From Diplonema japonicum (taxonomy: Eukaryota > Euglenozoa > Diplonemea > Diplonemida > Diplonemidae), in contig OZ025663.1 of NCBI GenBank assembly GCA_964019335.1, positions 468,001 through 532,000 of the forward strand: a stretch of 64,000 bases of DNA, given 5' to 3'. Positions 11,116 through 23,400 of this stretch are shown here, one piece after another. The notes beneath the pieces are model-generated. The model had not been told where the DNA came from, made no database searches, and worked only from the letters and a program-made list of their open reading frames with translations. The position numbers and the translations under genes were made by a program. The first letter of the stretch is position 1, and the number at the start of each line of letters is the position of its first letter.

Positions 11116-14100
11116 ATGGGTTCTGTGAGTGATGGAGTGGAGGGGGTAAAAGCTTTTTTGGAGGGGTTGAACCTCGGTAGCTATCTGGATGTATTAGTGG
11201 ATGAGGGCTACGATGATTTGAGAAGCGTGAGAACGCTTACGGAGCAGGATTTGAACGAGATTGGGTTCAAGAGAGGGCATATTAAACGGCTACTTGCTGC
11301 TGTGCAGGAGGAACAGAACAAGGTAGCAGTGGCGGTGTCAGCTCCCACAGATATACCCACAGGAGTCAGCTCGTGGTCAAAGATAGAGAAAGTTGCACCG
11401 CCTGCAAAGTTTGATCAACGGTTTGCCGATCTTTGCAAAATGGGTTGTTACTGCTGGCGTATTGTAGACGAGATCAACGAGAAGGGCCGTCGCACGGAGC
11501 GGGTCCTCGCCATCACCACCTCGTTCTTCTTCCTCTCCTCCCTCGAAGCAAATATCAGCACTTCTTTACGTGCGCAGGACATCGAAAAAATACTCCTTCA
11601 AGAGCGGTCTTCCTCATCAGGCGCCATACTCACCCTCATCGCAGTTAAACCCTTTGCATCCTGCAACGAACCTACAGTTATCATCCAGCTCAGACATGAC
11701 CGACGGAACCCTATTAACGATCCTATGCATCCCCTGGCTGCCCTCAACCACGTTTTGAAGCTAAAGAATCGACCAGCACTAGAGGTTTCAAGAATCAGCG
11801 GGAACATCGATATGAGAAAGGTCCCCGGGATCGGTGTCCTTAACAAGCCGTCCGGATACATGGACCCGACGACAAAGCTTAAGAAATGGAAAGAAACTGG
11901 GAAGTGGCCTGGCGAAGGTGGGGAGGCAATGTCACCTCCCGCATCGCCCTTGTCTACTGAATCTCCGAAGTCCCGCAAGGAGCTGCTCCTTCCGAACGGC
12001 TCGAAGATCATCCTTACAAAGAGTAAGACCTTGCAGCTCGTCTCACCTGAATCCACCGTACAACTCGAGGAAATCGGTTCCGTTGCTTGCGAGGGTGCTC
12101 TTATCACCATGAGGACGGAGGGTTGCGAGGATGTCACTGTCGAGCTTGAGGTATGATAACATCCACTTGCAAGCAACACCACTCAGGAAGCATCGCTTGA
12201 GAAAATGCTCCATCTTATTTCTAAGCTTTGCTCTTATTGCAAGGTGGCTGCCACTGGATTGCCTGTGAAGGAGAAGAAGGCTCCTGCTTACCCTGATGTC
12301 GTTTTCACTGACGAGGAGGGTGACAATAGCACATTCTGCGTTCACCACGGGCAGTTGCAGTTGTGGGCTAACGGGAAGCTTGAGGTGTGTCACAGAACCC
12401 CCCACACGCATCACAGATGTCGTCGATCAAGCAACTGTCGCATAAGAAAAGCACTCTGTACATAGGTGATATGGAGCTCAAAATCGTGACTCCTGAGGAA
12501 GGCAGTGGACGGCGCGCAGCGTTGACCGCGTTGGCAATGCTCTGCAAAAGTATGATTGATTGCTGCGTATGAATTTCACACAGTTACGGACGTAAGAGCC
12601 GTAGGACTCCCCATATCAGGGATGACATCGCAGGCTCAACCACAGGGCACGGAGGAGGATGAAAACAACGAAACTGACCTTTTAGAAAAGGTGAAACAGC
12701 AAGACGAGGAGATGGCGGAACTGAAGAAAGAACTGCAGATGCTGAAATCTAGAAGGAAGAGGAGAAACTCGAACTCGTCGTCCGTGACGAGTGGCTCTAC
12801 AACCGCATCCACCAGCTCCTGGCGGCACGACCCGTACGGCGAGGGCAGCGAAGATGTGTCCATGTCGTTGCAGTCTTCATTCAGCAGTAGCCAGCATTCA
12901 AATGCACTGCGCCCGAGCACACCTGTGTCAACAAGACCCAGAGGGCTGACCGAGTCTACGATAGAGTCCGAGCATGGTTCGATGCCCCCCACCCTGCTCT
13001 CTTCATGCTCCGAATATGTGGGTTCGGAGTACGGGTTCACACCTGGATCCTCCGCCGTTTCAACGACGCACATGGGGAACACTCTCTCTGATTACACGGA
13101 GATCTCTGAACAAATGTCTGTGGAGCTGCAGCTGCAAGCGAAAGAATCCGAGGTCGAGAAATACCGTGCGCTGGTGGCTGCAGCGCAAGTGCAACCCGCA
13201 CCCCCTCCGATCGTACAGCCCCCACCTCAGCAACTACAACCCCCTATTGCACCTCTCCAGCAACAAATGCAGCAGCAGCAGCAACAACAAAACCAACAAC
13301 AACACCAGCACCAGCAACAACATCAGCACCACCAGCAGCACATGCTGCCTGTCATGATGGGCAGCCCCAACCCTAATGTTCTGCGGTACACGATCAATTT
13401 GAACACGCAGTTCGAGCCCCTCGGCTTCGAGTACGGTGTTGTCCCCAATGCGCTGGTCATCACGCATGTCGACCCCAACGGCAGCAGCGGCAGGGCAGGC
13501 ATCCCTAATGGGTGCACGCTGCACTCGGTGAATGGCAAACGCATCACATGTGAGGGCGATCTGCTCACCGCTGTGCGTGCCATCCGCGAACGCTGCCAGC
13601 TGTCGTTCATCATCGAGGGCGTGCCAAACATGAACTGGAAGCCAAACCAGCCACGGCACATCCAACCGCAACAGCCCATCCAGCCGACACCGCAGATGGC
13701 ACAACCGCAGTCACCACAGACGCCAAACAGGTGGTCGCAAGGAGCAGACCCCCAAGCAGCTGCAATGAATATAAGACTTGCAGTGTTGTTCAAGCACGGG
13801 AGGCGGGGGGAGTTCATGTTTGACCAGGTATGAGAAATAAAGGTCTAATCGTAACACTGTAAACAGCGTTTGCACCCTGGGACATATGTCCTTGTAGAGA
13901 CGACAGACGGGGTGGACATCGGGCTGGTGACAGGGGCCCGTGCAGGGGGTAAAAAGGGAGACAGGTTCAGGGCAAAGAGGATAGCAACACCGGCAGAAGT
14001 GGCATCATGGAAGGGGCTGGTGGGTGAAGAAGATGCTGCCCTAGAACATATGAAGGAGAGAGTTATCGCACACCAGGTGCCCATCACACTGCACAGAGCA

Positions 14101-14292
14101 GAGCTGCAGATCGACAAGAAAAAGCTAACTCTACACTACAGCACAGATGCGTCCCACCCTGATTTTTCTACCTTGCTCCACGACGGATACTCCAAGTTCG
14201 GGTGTCGCATTTGGCTGAACAACTGCCAACCCGGGCTGGGGAACAAAGGGGAGCCTTTGGACCTCTCGGCCCCACCCATTCCGGAGATCTAG
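11116..14292 (+). CDS. SAM-PDZ-PSP1 multidomain protein
   Basis: Five exons (11116-12150, 12187-12384, 12417-12549, 12584-13827, 13867-14292) join in frame to 1011 residues; the introns are 36, 32, 34 and 39 nt. An N-terminal SAM domain (about 8-66, with TEQDLNEIGF) is followed by a possible PH-like region (95-190), a Ser-rich linker, a short coiled coil (490-520), a Gln/His tract (about 680-708), a PDZ domain (about 731-801, FEPLGFEYG to the LSFIIEG strand), and a C-terminal PSP1-type domain (about 854-990) with GTYVLVETTDGVDIGLV, a KRIATPAEV block and a final CRIWL strand. PSP1 domains occur in bacterial YaaT-type proteins and protist RNA-associated proteins. It may be a scaffold for RNA or membrane complexes; that is inference. 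A T-rich stretch ending CTTTGCAG at 14354 could mark a 3' UTR intron or an alternative last exon. Confidence 0.82.
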
Positions 14293-15403
14293 GTTCCTTT
14301 AGTGTCAACCAAAGCTCCCTTTCCCTTTGTTCTCCCCCTTTTTTTTCTTTGCAGTTCAACGACTTAAAAAAAGAGCAGTGGTATCAGTGCTGACCCCAAA
14401 GTCCGTACTGCGTGCAAACCAATTGTAAGCACCCATACTCTTTTTTTCTCTTCTTTTTTTCTTTTTTTTTTTTGCTTCCGGCTTATTATTTTTTGTTTGT
14501 TCTTTTCTTTTCGCAGAGTGGGGAATGATGAGCAGGGGAAAGAGGGGGAAGTGATTTATGGGCTGACTTCAGCCCCCCTTGCAGTGAGTTGTTGCTAACA
14601 CTTCTCCTTAACACTTATTTTCTATTCCTGATAAGAAGGGAAAGTGAAAGGGGAAAAAAAAAAAAGGAAAAAAAAAAGAGAGCGACAAATAATGTGGGAT
14701 GAAGCAGTTGATGACCAAATGTGGGTCAACTTGTTCTCTGCTCTTACTCTTTTATTATTTTTATTACCCACTGAGTGCAACAGCGCTCCTTTATACACAT
14801 GCTAGCAGGCACGGGAAATGAAGGAATTATTTATAAAGCAACTGGGGAGGGGGAGCTATTTTATTTTGATTTTTTTGTTCGTTTGTTTTTTTTTTTTTTT
14901 TCAATGGGGGAGGACGCGGAGGGGAAAAAAAGGAATGTAAATTATGAAACGTATATGGAATATTTTTTTCTTTTTCTTTTCTTTTTGTTTTGACACCACC
15001 ACCCCTTCTGCTGGAAGAAAATAAGGAGAATAGTAAGTATTAGAATAGGGAAGAAACACAGATGTACTCTTCCCTTTTCCTAGATAGACGCTGCCGGACG
15101 GGGGGGGGGGGGGGGGGGGATAACAAAGAACACCAGCAATCACCGTCCCTGCCCACCCTGCATCCTCTCCTTGTATCCTTCTCATTCCAACTGCGAAAAA
15201 AAGAGAAAAAAAAAAAAAAAAGTGTAGGGCAAGGTGTGTGAACAGAAGAAGAAAAAATAAATCCCTCCTGTTCTCTTTTTTTTTTTTCTTTTTTCTTTTC
15301 CCCCCCACCCCTGCTCTTCTACCTTTTTTATGCCGTCTTTTCTTGATGCTGACCTCCAAAAACTTTCAGCAAGTAAGGAGTCGGGTGTGAATGCAAATGT
15401 AAG
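14293..15403. other. intergenic, homopolymer-rich
   Basis: No gene seen. Alternating T-, C- and A-rich runs, including a G run at about 15100-15119. The distal part is a pyrimidine tract ending in TTTCAG at 15369, about 35 bases before the next ATG, again an acceptor-like arrangement. Confidence 0.4.
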
Positions 15404-16980
15404 ATGAGGCTGTCTGTTCTTTTAATGTGTATCGCTGTGCAGTGTTATGGGCAGACGGCGACGCAAACGTTCTCAGAAACGTTGCCTACAGCAACAGAGA
15501 GTGAAACCTTGCGGACGGTTACAATGACAGGTACTGAGACGTTGCCAACTGCAACAGGTAGCGAAACCTTGCTTACAGCAACAGAGACCGACACCTTGCT
15601 TACGGCCACAGCGACTGGTACTGAAACCTTGCCTACCGTCACTGCTTCTGTCACATCATCAGCAACATACAGCCCCACCCTGCTGACACTGACAGAAACA
15701 GTGACGCAAAGCAGTACAAGCTCTTTGACCATCCCCACGTCCACCAGCACTGCTACCTTGCCGACACCATCTCTGACAACTACTTTTACGTTACAAGATG
15801 AAGTTACTCCAACACCCATTTCGCTCACACTGACCATTCGGTCTGTAACATCTACAGCCTCTTTAACAAGCGAGATCACCCCAACACTGACCGTAACATT
15901 GACCCCAGTACCGACCCCTACGCCGACCCCAACTCTGTTGGATTCGCCCACGCTGACCTTAACATCCACTTGGACAGGCACTGCGACCCTTCCCACACCC
16001 ACCCCGTCGCAGGAGCTGCCCACCCCTACCGTGTCTGCCACTTTCACCATGCCTACCATCACAGCATCGTTCACACTTGCCACCGTGACGCCTGTTCCCA
16101 CTGCTACTCCCACTTTAAGTGAAACCCTTATTCCTACCGCTACTCCCACCTTAAGCGGGACCCTCACAAAGCAGGAACTGTTAAAAACCCAGACCGATAG
16201 CCTCACGACCTCGCTCACCTCAATCGTGCCCACGCGGACTCAAAGCGAAACCCTTCCCACCCCCACCGAAACGCTAGCTCTCCCTACGGGTACTATGACA
16301 GGAAGCAACACATTACTCACGCCCACGACCACAGGCACCTTGGTGACACCAACGGTGTCAAGGAGTCTGACTGTGCCTACGCCCACTGCGACGCAGGCTT
16401 TGACCACACCCACTGCGACGGATACAGCCACCCTGCCCACACCTTCAACAACGTTCACACTAACCTCAGCAAACGACACCGAAACGGAACTCCCAATATC
16501 AGACACGAACACAAGTACTATTACTGCGTCTCTTCTGAATGACACAACGGCGACAGTGACGGTGACGGGGACCAGGACTGCTACCAAGACCGTGACTGCA
16601 ACCATGATGGCACAGACCATGACGAGCACGATTAAAACACGCACCGAAACAGTCACAGCCACAGTCACTGAGCCTCTCAATATCACTGAAACCTTGCTCA
16701 ACGCCACGGGAACCCCCACAGAAACGGCAACGGCGACGGCTAGCCCCACGAGCACTGTGCAGATCATAGAAATAGAAGTGCCGAAAGAGTACACACCAGT
16801 TTTTACGATAGTTTTGCTAGTGATGGGAATCTTGGTGTGCTGCGTGGCGGCTATCTTTGGTATGCCAAGCCTCACATTTCTATCATCACAGCCCGCATCA
16901 TGTTGGTGAGGTACAATAATCTGAAAAAGCAGTTAATCGCATCTAGCATCACGCCCATGTCTGAGGGAGAGGTATTCTAA
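15404..16980 (+). CDS. Thr-rich mucin-like type I membrane protein
   Basis: Two exons (15404-16859, 16892-16980) with a 32-nt intron (GTATGCC...CACAG) give 514 residues. Without removing the intron the frame ends inside or just after the membrane segment; splicing supplies a basic cytoplasmic tail (RIMLVRYNNLKKQ and so on), which supports the intron. Residues 1-17 are a signal peptide (MRLSVLLMCIAVQCYG). The ectodomain to about residue 455 is almost wholly Thr/Ser/Pro with TATETLPT-like repeats and few charged residues, suiting dense O-glycosylation. A single membrane helix spans about 463-487. A surface coat or adhesion role is likely but inferred. No N-terminal globular domain is present. 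Confidence 0.85.
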
Positions 16981-17490
16981 CAAGACTGCTCTGAGCCAAC
17001 TTAGGACGTCCTCCTGGCACCTGTTGAACTGAGTCTTTTGGAACGATTGCTTCCTGGGGGCAGGCGGATGGCCATGAGCAACAGAGGCGTGCGCGCAGTC
17101 GATCTGTTAGATCGATGCGATGAGGACGAGGTGTGCAGGCAAAAAGGTCAACCAATTCTCAACAGGTTCTGCTGTGAAAAAAACAAAAAAAGAAAATGAA
17201 AAATCAGGAACACAAAATATATTTCAACAACCGGGGAAAAAAGAAAAGGAAGAAAGAAAAAAAACTGCTGGAATAGACTGTCCCCCCCAAAGGGAGAAGA
17301 AGAAAAGAAAGAAAGAGGAAAAAGAAATATCGAACAGGAATTGTTGTAATCACACTGCCCCTCTGCCCCATCTAGTTGCCATGTACCTCGTTTCGTTTAG
17401 TCTCAAGTGAAAGACGTGCGTGGTATTTAGTGGTTCTTCACACAACACAGGTGGGCCTGGTAAAAAAACAATGGTGTAGAAAGAAAAGCA
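16981..17490. other. intergenic between mucin-like and dynein genes
   Basis: No supported gene. A-rich from 17175 to 17340, then a short mixed stretch. ATG 17491 is the first start in the dynein frame. No promoter element is recognised. Confidence 0.35.
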
Positions 17491-20400
17491 ATGGAAGAGA
17501 TAAGTGAGACTGACAGGTCTTTCCGTGCCAGGCTTCTGCGTGGCCATGAGAAACTGAAACGGATACATAAAGAACAACTCGAACGATATCTCCCGAAGCT
17601 TCCCGTGTTCAAGGTCAGCAATGTACAAGAGAAACCCGCAGACAAGAACAACGCACCAGTTATCCCCATGATACGGGGCGTAGACAGCGTGGGGGCATAC
17701 CTTCCGCGTGGGTTCGAGAGGTTCATCGATAACGTGATGCAACAGAAAGAACGGAAAAAACCGGGTAAAATACCTAAGATCCGGACGCTTAGAATGGATA
17801 CCATTTTGAGCTCAGACTGTGCAAGAAAGCTGCTAGGCTACCATGTGCCCACACCTCCGAAGGGTCCTTCTTTATCATCACGTAAGACCTCTACCCCGAC
17901 GGCGTCTGAGAAGACGGGTCCCATCATCAACTCTGACGCTCTTTGGTCTTTGTACAATGACGGCAACTCGTTCCCCAGTGAACGGATAGGCGGGTTCTAC
18001 TCCATCGCACTCGGCACTCTCTCCCCCATCAGGCTCTACCTCGATGAAGTCGCAACGCGTCGGAACACCGCTGCCGTGCCTCTCCCGGTTGCAGACCCGC
18101 TCCTCTTGGGAACTACACATGAATGCGATTCATCACCCCAGCGTTTCATTTACGACAGAATCGATGGCTGCCTGCCGCTTGAGCTTTTCGACCAAGAGAC
18201 CAACCTCTCACCAGGCCCTGGGTACATCCTGCAGTATAAACGAGGTACAAGCCAGATAATTTGGAAACCATGCCGGATACTAGGCAGAGATCCCGAGACG
18301 CTGTTCTATTGGACCGAAGAGGAGAAAGGAAAACGGCAGGTAGCAAGGTATCACCTGCGACCTGAAGAGGAACACCCTGATACATTTCACGAGCGGGTTG
18401 CTAGCTTGAAGAGGAAGCGGAATCACGTGGAAAAGGTGATCAGAACAGAGTTGCTGCTGTCGATGATGTGTGATGACCACGAAAGAGGCTTACCAGATTC
18501 AGTGCTTGAGAATGTGCTGCTGAAAAGCGTTAGTGGGGTGAAGAAGTCATGGGAACAGCGTGTGGCGCAGTATTTGTCCCAAATATGTGCGGAGCACTTA
18601 TACATACTAAGAAAGGCGAGGCTAGAGTACTACATGCTGAGCCCTGTGTTCAGGAGGCAAGTCGAACCTTTGGGCATTGTTACGGATGCAGATGATTTAC
18701 CTTACAGGACACCACCGCTCCGCCCTGACGGTGACAGGGCGGAAAGGTTCGAGGCTGCAAAAGCCTTTCTTCTGCAGCGCTCCTTCCAACTATCCCACCC
18801 GACACAACAAACACTTCTCAACGTCAATGAAACATGGGTCCCCCACGCATCCCTCTCCTTGCTGAACCTCTCGCTTCCCGACAACTCCCGCGCGATACCT
18901 CTCAAAGAGTTCTACGCGCGGCAAGATGTACACGCTAAGAAAATATTCCAATCCTACCTCCTCCGGTGGAAAACAGACGTTGAAGCCGCCCTGTTCGTGT
19001 CCCTCGAAAAGAGGTTTAAGTACAACTACATGTCGGAAGAGTCTTACAGGACCTCTGACATGTGCGTGTTTCTGCGTCTCATAACATTTTACATGTCAGG
19101 AAGGCTGACGCAACTTGTCGACGAATCGCTTGAAAAGTACACACAATACTTGGAAGGATTCATGAAGCCGCTGAGGAATGGGCACAACGACAGCTGGAAC
19201 AATGGGTTTTACAAGAACTGCGGGATGGCACCTGTGTTGCCCGAAAGGGACGCGCCGTTGCTGAAGTTGGAGATCGACTGTGTGGAGGGAGAAGAGGCGT
19301 GGGTGGTTCAGTATACAATCACTCTCAGAGAGATGCGCAACACTCTGCAGGACGTAGTCAGCAACATTGTGCATACGGCGTCTGGTGTTCCCACCGTCGA
19401 GTGCACGTTCCTATCGTCGTTGGTGTTGCCCGTTCAGAATATTAACATAACACACGACACTTCGAAGAAGGTTCACGCCACGCGAGCGAAGATCGACGTC
19501 GCGTTTGAATCCTGCAAGTCCACTTTAAACAATCTGAGAGCAGACTATGCCACTTTTGAGTCCCTCATGCAGGCAGAGCCCTTTGTTGACGACTCTTGTC
19601 TGCAGAGCTCCGATACAAGCTCTGTTATCAGAAAGATCAACAGTTTGCTGAAGAGCCGCAGGAACGTCATATCTACATCTCCTGATGATGTGTACTGCTT
19701 CATGTTTCTCGTGGACTGCAGGCCTGTCAAGGAAAAGCTCTGCCAAAACATTGCGAAGCAGATCGATCAGATACTCCTCAAGGTTTCGCAGTCCATCACC
19801 GAACGTGCTCTCAATGCATGTGGGTTGTACCAAAGGCTCTGGACAGAGCTACAGCTGCGTCCGAAGACTCCCGAAGCATTTGATGTGTTCCGCCGCAGCA
19901 CTGCAGAGATGAGAGAAGAGACATGGAGTGTCGAAAAAGAGGACTTTGGCATTGTGAACATCTGGAAAACAGAGGTCCTCGATGCATTCAACAGAGGGCT
20001 TTCGGATGAGGAGGCTGACGACGTGCATACAATGCAGCAGTGGCCTCAAAAGATACGTATTTGCCTTGAAGAGAGTGACAGGCTACTCAAAAAAGAAGAA
20101 GCGGAGTTCATCAGGAAACTGGAGTTAGACAAGGCCCTCCTCAGGATGGACATCGAGAACTACAAAAAGGGCGTCAAGGAGCTCACAAAGCTGAGCGACT
20201 ACGACCAAACGGAGCTGGCTTCTGCCACAGCTCAAGAAATACAGGAATTGCTTGTCGAGGCCCAGCGAAGGGGCGAACAATGCGCGCGACACGAGAAGAT
20301 TTTCGAGCTGCCTGAATCACAGTGGCCCACTATCGACAAGCTTGTTCGCCAGTCGACGCCCTTCCACAGATTGTGGATGGCAACCTATGAATGGACGCAG

Positions 20401-23400
20401 TTCCAGCCTAGATGCTACGAGACCGCAATGGAAAACCTGGATGCCAAAAAGATTGTGCATTGCATCACTGAATGGCACAGGGTGGCAAGAACATCTGTCC
20501 GCGCGCTGAGGGGCTACCCAGACCCACAAGGGGTCGCTCGAAGGCTCGAAAGCGAAGTTGCAACATTCCATGGCTACGTGCCGTGGATCACTCAGCTGAG
20601 CTTGGCAGGGCTTCGAGTGAGACATTGGAAAATCCTTATCGCAGAACTGGGTTGCTCACATGATGCGGATCTGACCGTGTCTTACTTGCTGGAATGGGAG
20701 ATTGAGAAATATGCAAAATTCGTTGCGCGTCTTGGTCTGCAAGCCAAACAAGAGGGTGAAATAGAGCACCAGCTTGAGTCAATGAAGGCGGAGTGGCGTG
20801 ACAACAAGCTCCACTTGGTAGACTGGAATTCGTGCAGGATCGTTGCAGTGCCAGAAGCTCAGGACCTGCTTGCTGTAATTGACAAACACATCATGACAAC
20901 GCAGCTCCTTCGAGTGGAGGAATTCATAGCACCCTTTGAAAAAACAGCTAAAGAATGGGAGACGCAGCTCCTGCAGTTGCAAGAGATACTCACGCAGTGG
21001 CTGTACTTGCAGTCGCTGTGGATGAGCTTGAAGCCTATCTTCGACAATAGTGAGGTGTGCGCATGCATTGGGAGCGAAGCTAAACGTTTTCACACTGCCA
21101 ACAAGCAGTGGTCTGTGCTGATGAGGGAAGCAGAGATCAATAGCAAGCTCATCATTCTTGCTGGGAGTGACGACCTGCTTATGCGGCTGAAGGACGTCTC
21201 AATGCAGTTCCAGAAGGTGCAAGTAGAGCTGTCTACGTTTCTTGACGTGCGGCGCAGAGTATGGCCACGGTTGTTCTGGCTGACGGACAATGAGTTGCTG
21301 AATGTTCTGTCGTCTGACGGGAGTCTTGAAGCAGCCAGTGAGCACCTTTTGAAATGCTTCTGTGGCATCGTAAGCCTTAGCGGCAGTGCAGAGGAAGGCA
21401 TCACAGGCATCACATCGGCATCCGGAGAGACCGTTCCTCTTGTAAAGCCCGTTCCGATGGCGAACAGGACTCTCGACATATGGCTAGCCGACGTGGAGGG
21501 AGCAATGAAGATTTCGCTCCAAGTGCTTCTCCACACGGCTTTACAGGAAGCTCCGAAAACAGCACTGCGACCATGGTTGTCAGCATGGCCCCGGCAAGTA
21601 ATCCTACTTGCTTTAAAGATACAGGAAGATGCAGATATACAGGAGGTGACGGTGACGAACGGGTGTAAAGGAATCACGGCGTTGAAGACGAAGATAACGC
21701 GGATTTTAATGGACTTGACGGCAATGGCGCAGAGCCCTGTCGAGGGCGAAGAGAAAATCTTTTTGGAGCTGGTGTTGTTGCACTACATGACGACAAAGGA
21801 CAAGCTAGAGCTGCTCATCATGAACACAACAGAGAGCATAGACGACTTCGGGTTCAAAATGCTCATCAGACATGTCATGGCAGACTCTGTGGTACAGGTC
21901 ACAACCCTGCACAGTATGCTTCCTTATCAGTACGAGTACCTTGGGACACCAGCCCCGTTCGTCCGCACACCGCTGATCGACCGAACCCACCGTGCTATGC
22001 TGGTTGCTTTTGCCGGACACAACCCGGCGCTGCTGAGCGGTCCTCCTTCATCAGGGAAATCCATCCTTGTGAAGGACCTCTCGATACAACTCGGGATGAT
22101 GCACGCCGACATCGTGTGCTCACCTTCCATTGAGTGGAAAACCATTCTCAATACTGTGTCAGGAGTTGTCGCTGCAGGGGGGTGGTGCACGTTGACTCAC
22201 ATAGACAGACTGAGACCCGAGGTGCTTATGAAGATCCCGCCCCTTCTCAACCATATCTATAGCTCCGCTTGGGAGAAGTCCGGGATTGTGATCGATGCAT
22301 GGCACAATCCATCTGGCGAAATATTGTACCAAAAAGATACGTTTGTTGTCGCAGCAACCATGCATTACACCCCTCACACTCCGGTGGCAAAACAGCTGAA
22401 GAACATCTTCCGCCCGATCGCCCACCTATCGCTTGAGCTTGGTGTCATCATCCAACATCTGCTGTACCTCGCAGGCTGCACCACACAGTACGGCGTCTTT
22501 GCGCCATGTGTCATTAGGTTCTTCACACAAGCCGAGAGCATCCTCGGTCTACAGAAGCCCATTATTATCATCAAGCGTATCTGCGAGGCTATGTCGCGCA
22601 TTTCTAAGGACAAGCTCAACACCTCTGCGCACGGCCCTGCTGCGGAGGAGCACAGGGTACTGAGCGACGCTCTGTACATCACATTGAAACCTTTGCTCAC
22701 ACAACGCATGATGGGGGCCTTCATGAGCTTGTACGAAGACTGCTTTGGAGAGTTCGGTTCGCTGGCTCATGAGAGCAGGATCTCGATACCCATCCCTGAC
22801 CTCGGGCTTGATGGGCCTGTGAACGACGAACATTTAGAGCTCCTCACGTTGCTACAGCAATTGACGCTGAGGACTTCGGTTATTATCTTAGGTGGTGTAG
22901 GGCGGGGGAAGACAACTTTAATTGAAGCACTTGTTGCGAAATACCCAGCAGAACACCGGCCTGTACAGTACCACGTCCGTCCCGCTGCCATGTCCCTTGC
23001 GACGCTTTACGGTGCTGTCACGCAAGCAAGGTGGCAAGAAGGTGTTCTCCCAAGGATCCTACACAAAATACGCCCTTGCTCCCTTGCATGGATCATTCTG
23101 GACGGTGGTGTGGGGCACATCTTTGACAGAATGTACTCCCTTCTACATACAGGGGTGTACCACTGTGTCAGTGGTGAAAAAATACCACTTTCTGTGCAAG
23201 GAAAGTTGATCTTTGAGGCTGTGAGTCTTGATGATGCTTCGCCTTCTTTGGTAGCAGGCGCTGCTTTGATCGTCTTGAACGAGAAGCTTGACTGGCGGCC
23301 GTTTTTTAAGAAACATCTGCTGACAGTCCCGGCAACACACCCCAACATGAGAAAGATAATAGATGTCTTCGTGCATCAGATCTTCCGTGTGGCAGAGATG

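Noticed and set aside
15445-16875. Two long minus-strand frames opposite the mucin-like gene
   Set aside because: They are Val-rich mirror readings of Thr codons (ACN read as NGT); the plus strand has signal peptide, membrane helix and tail.
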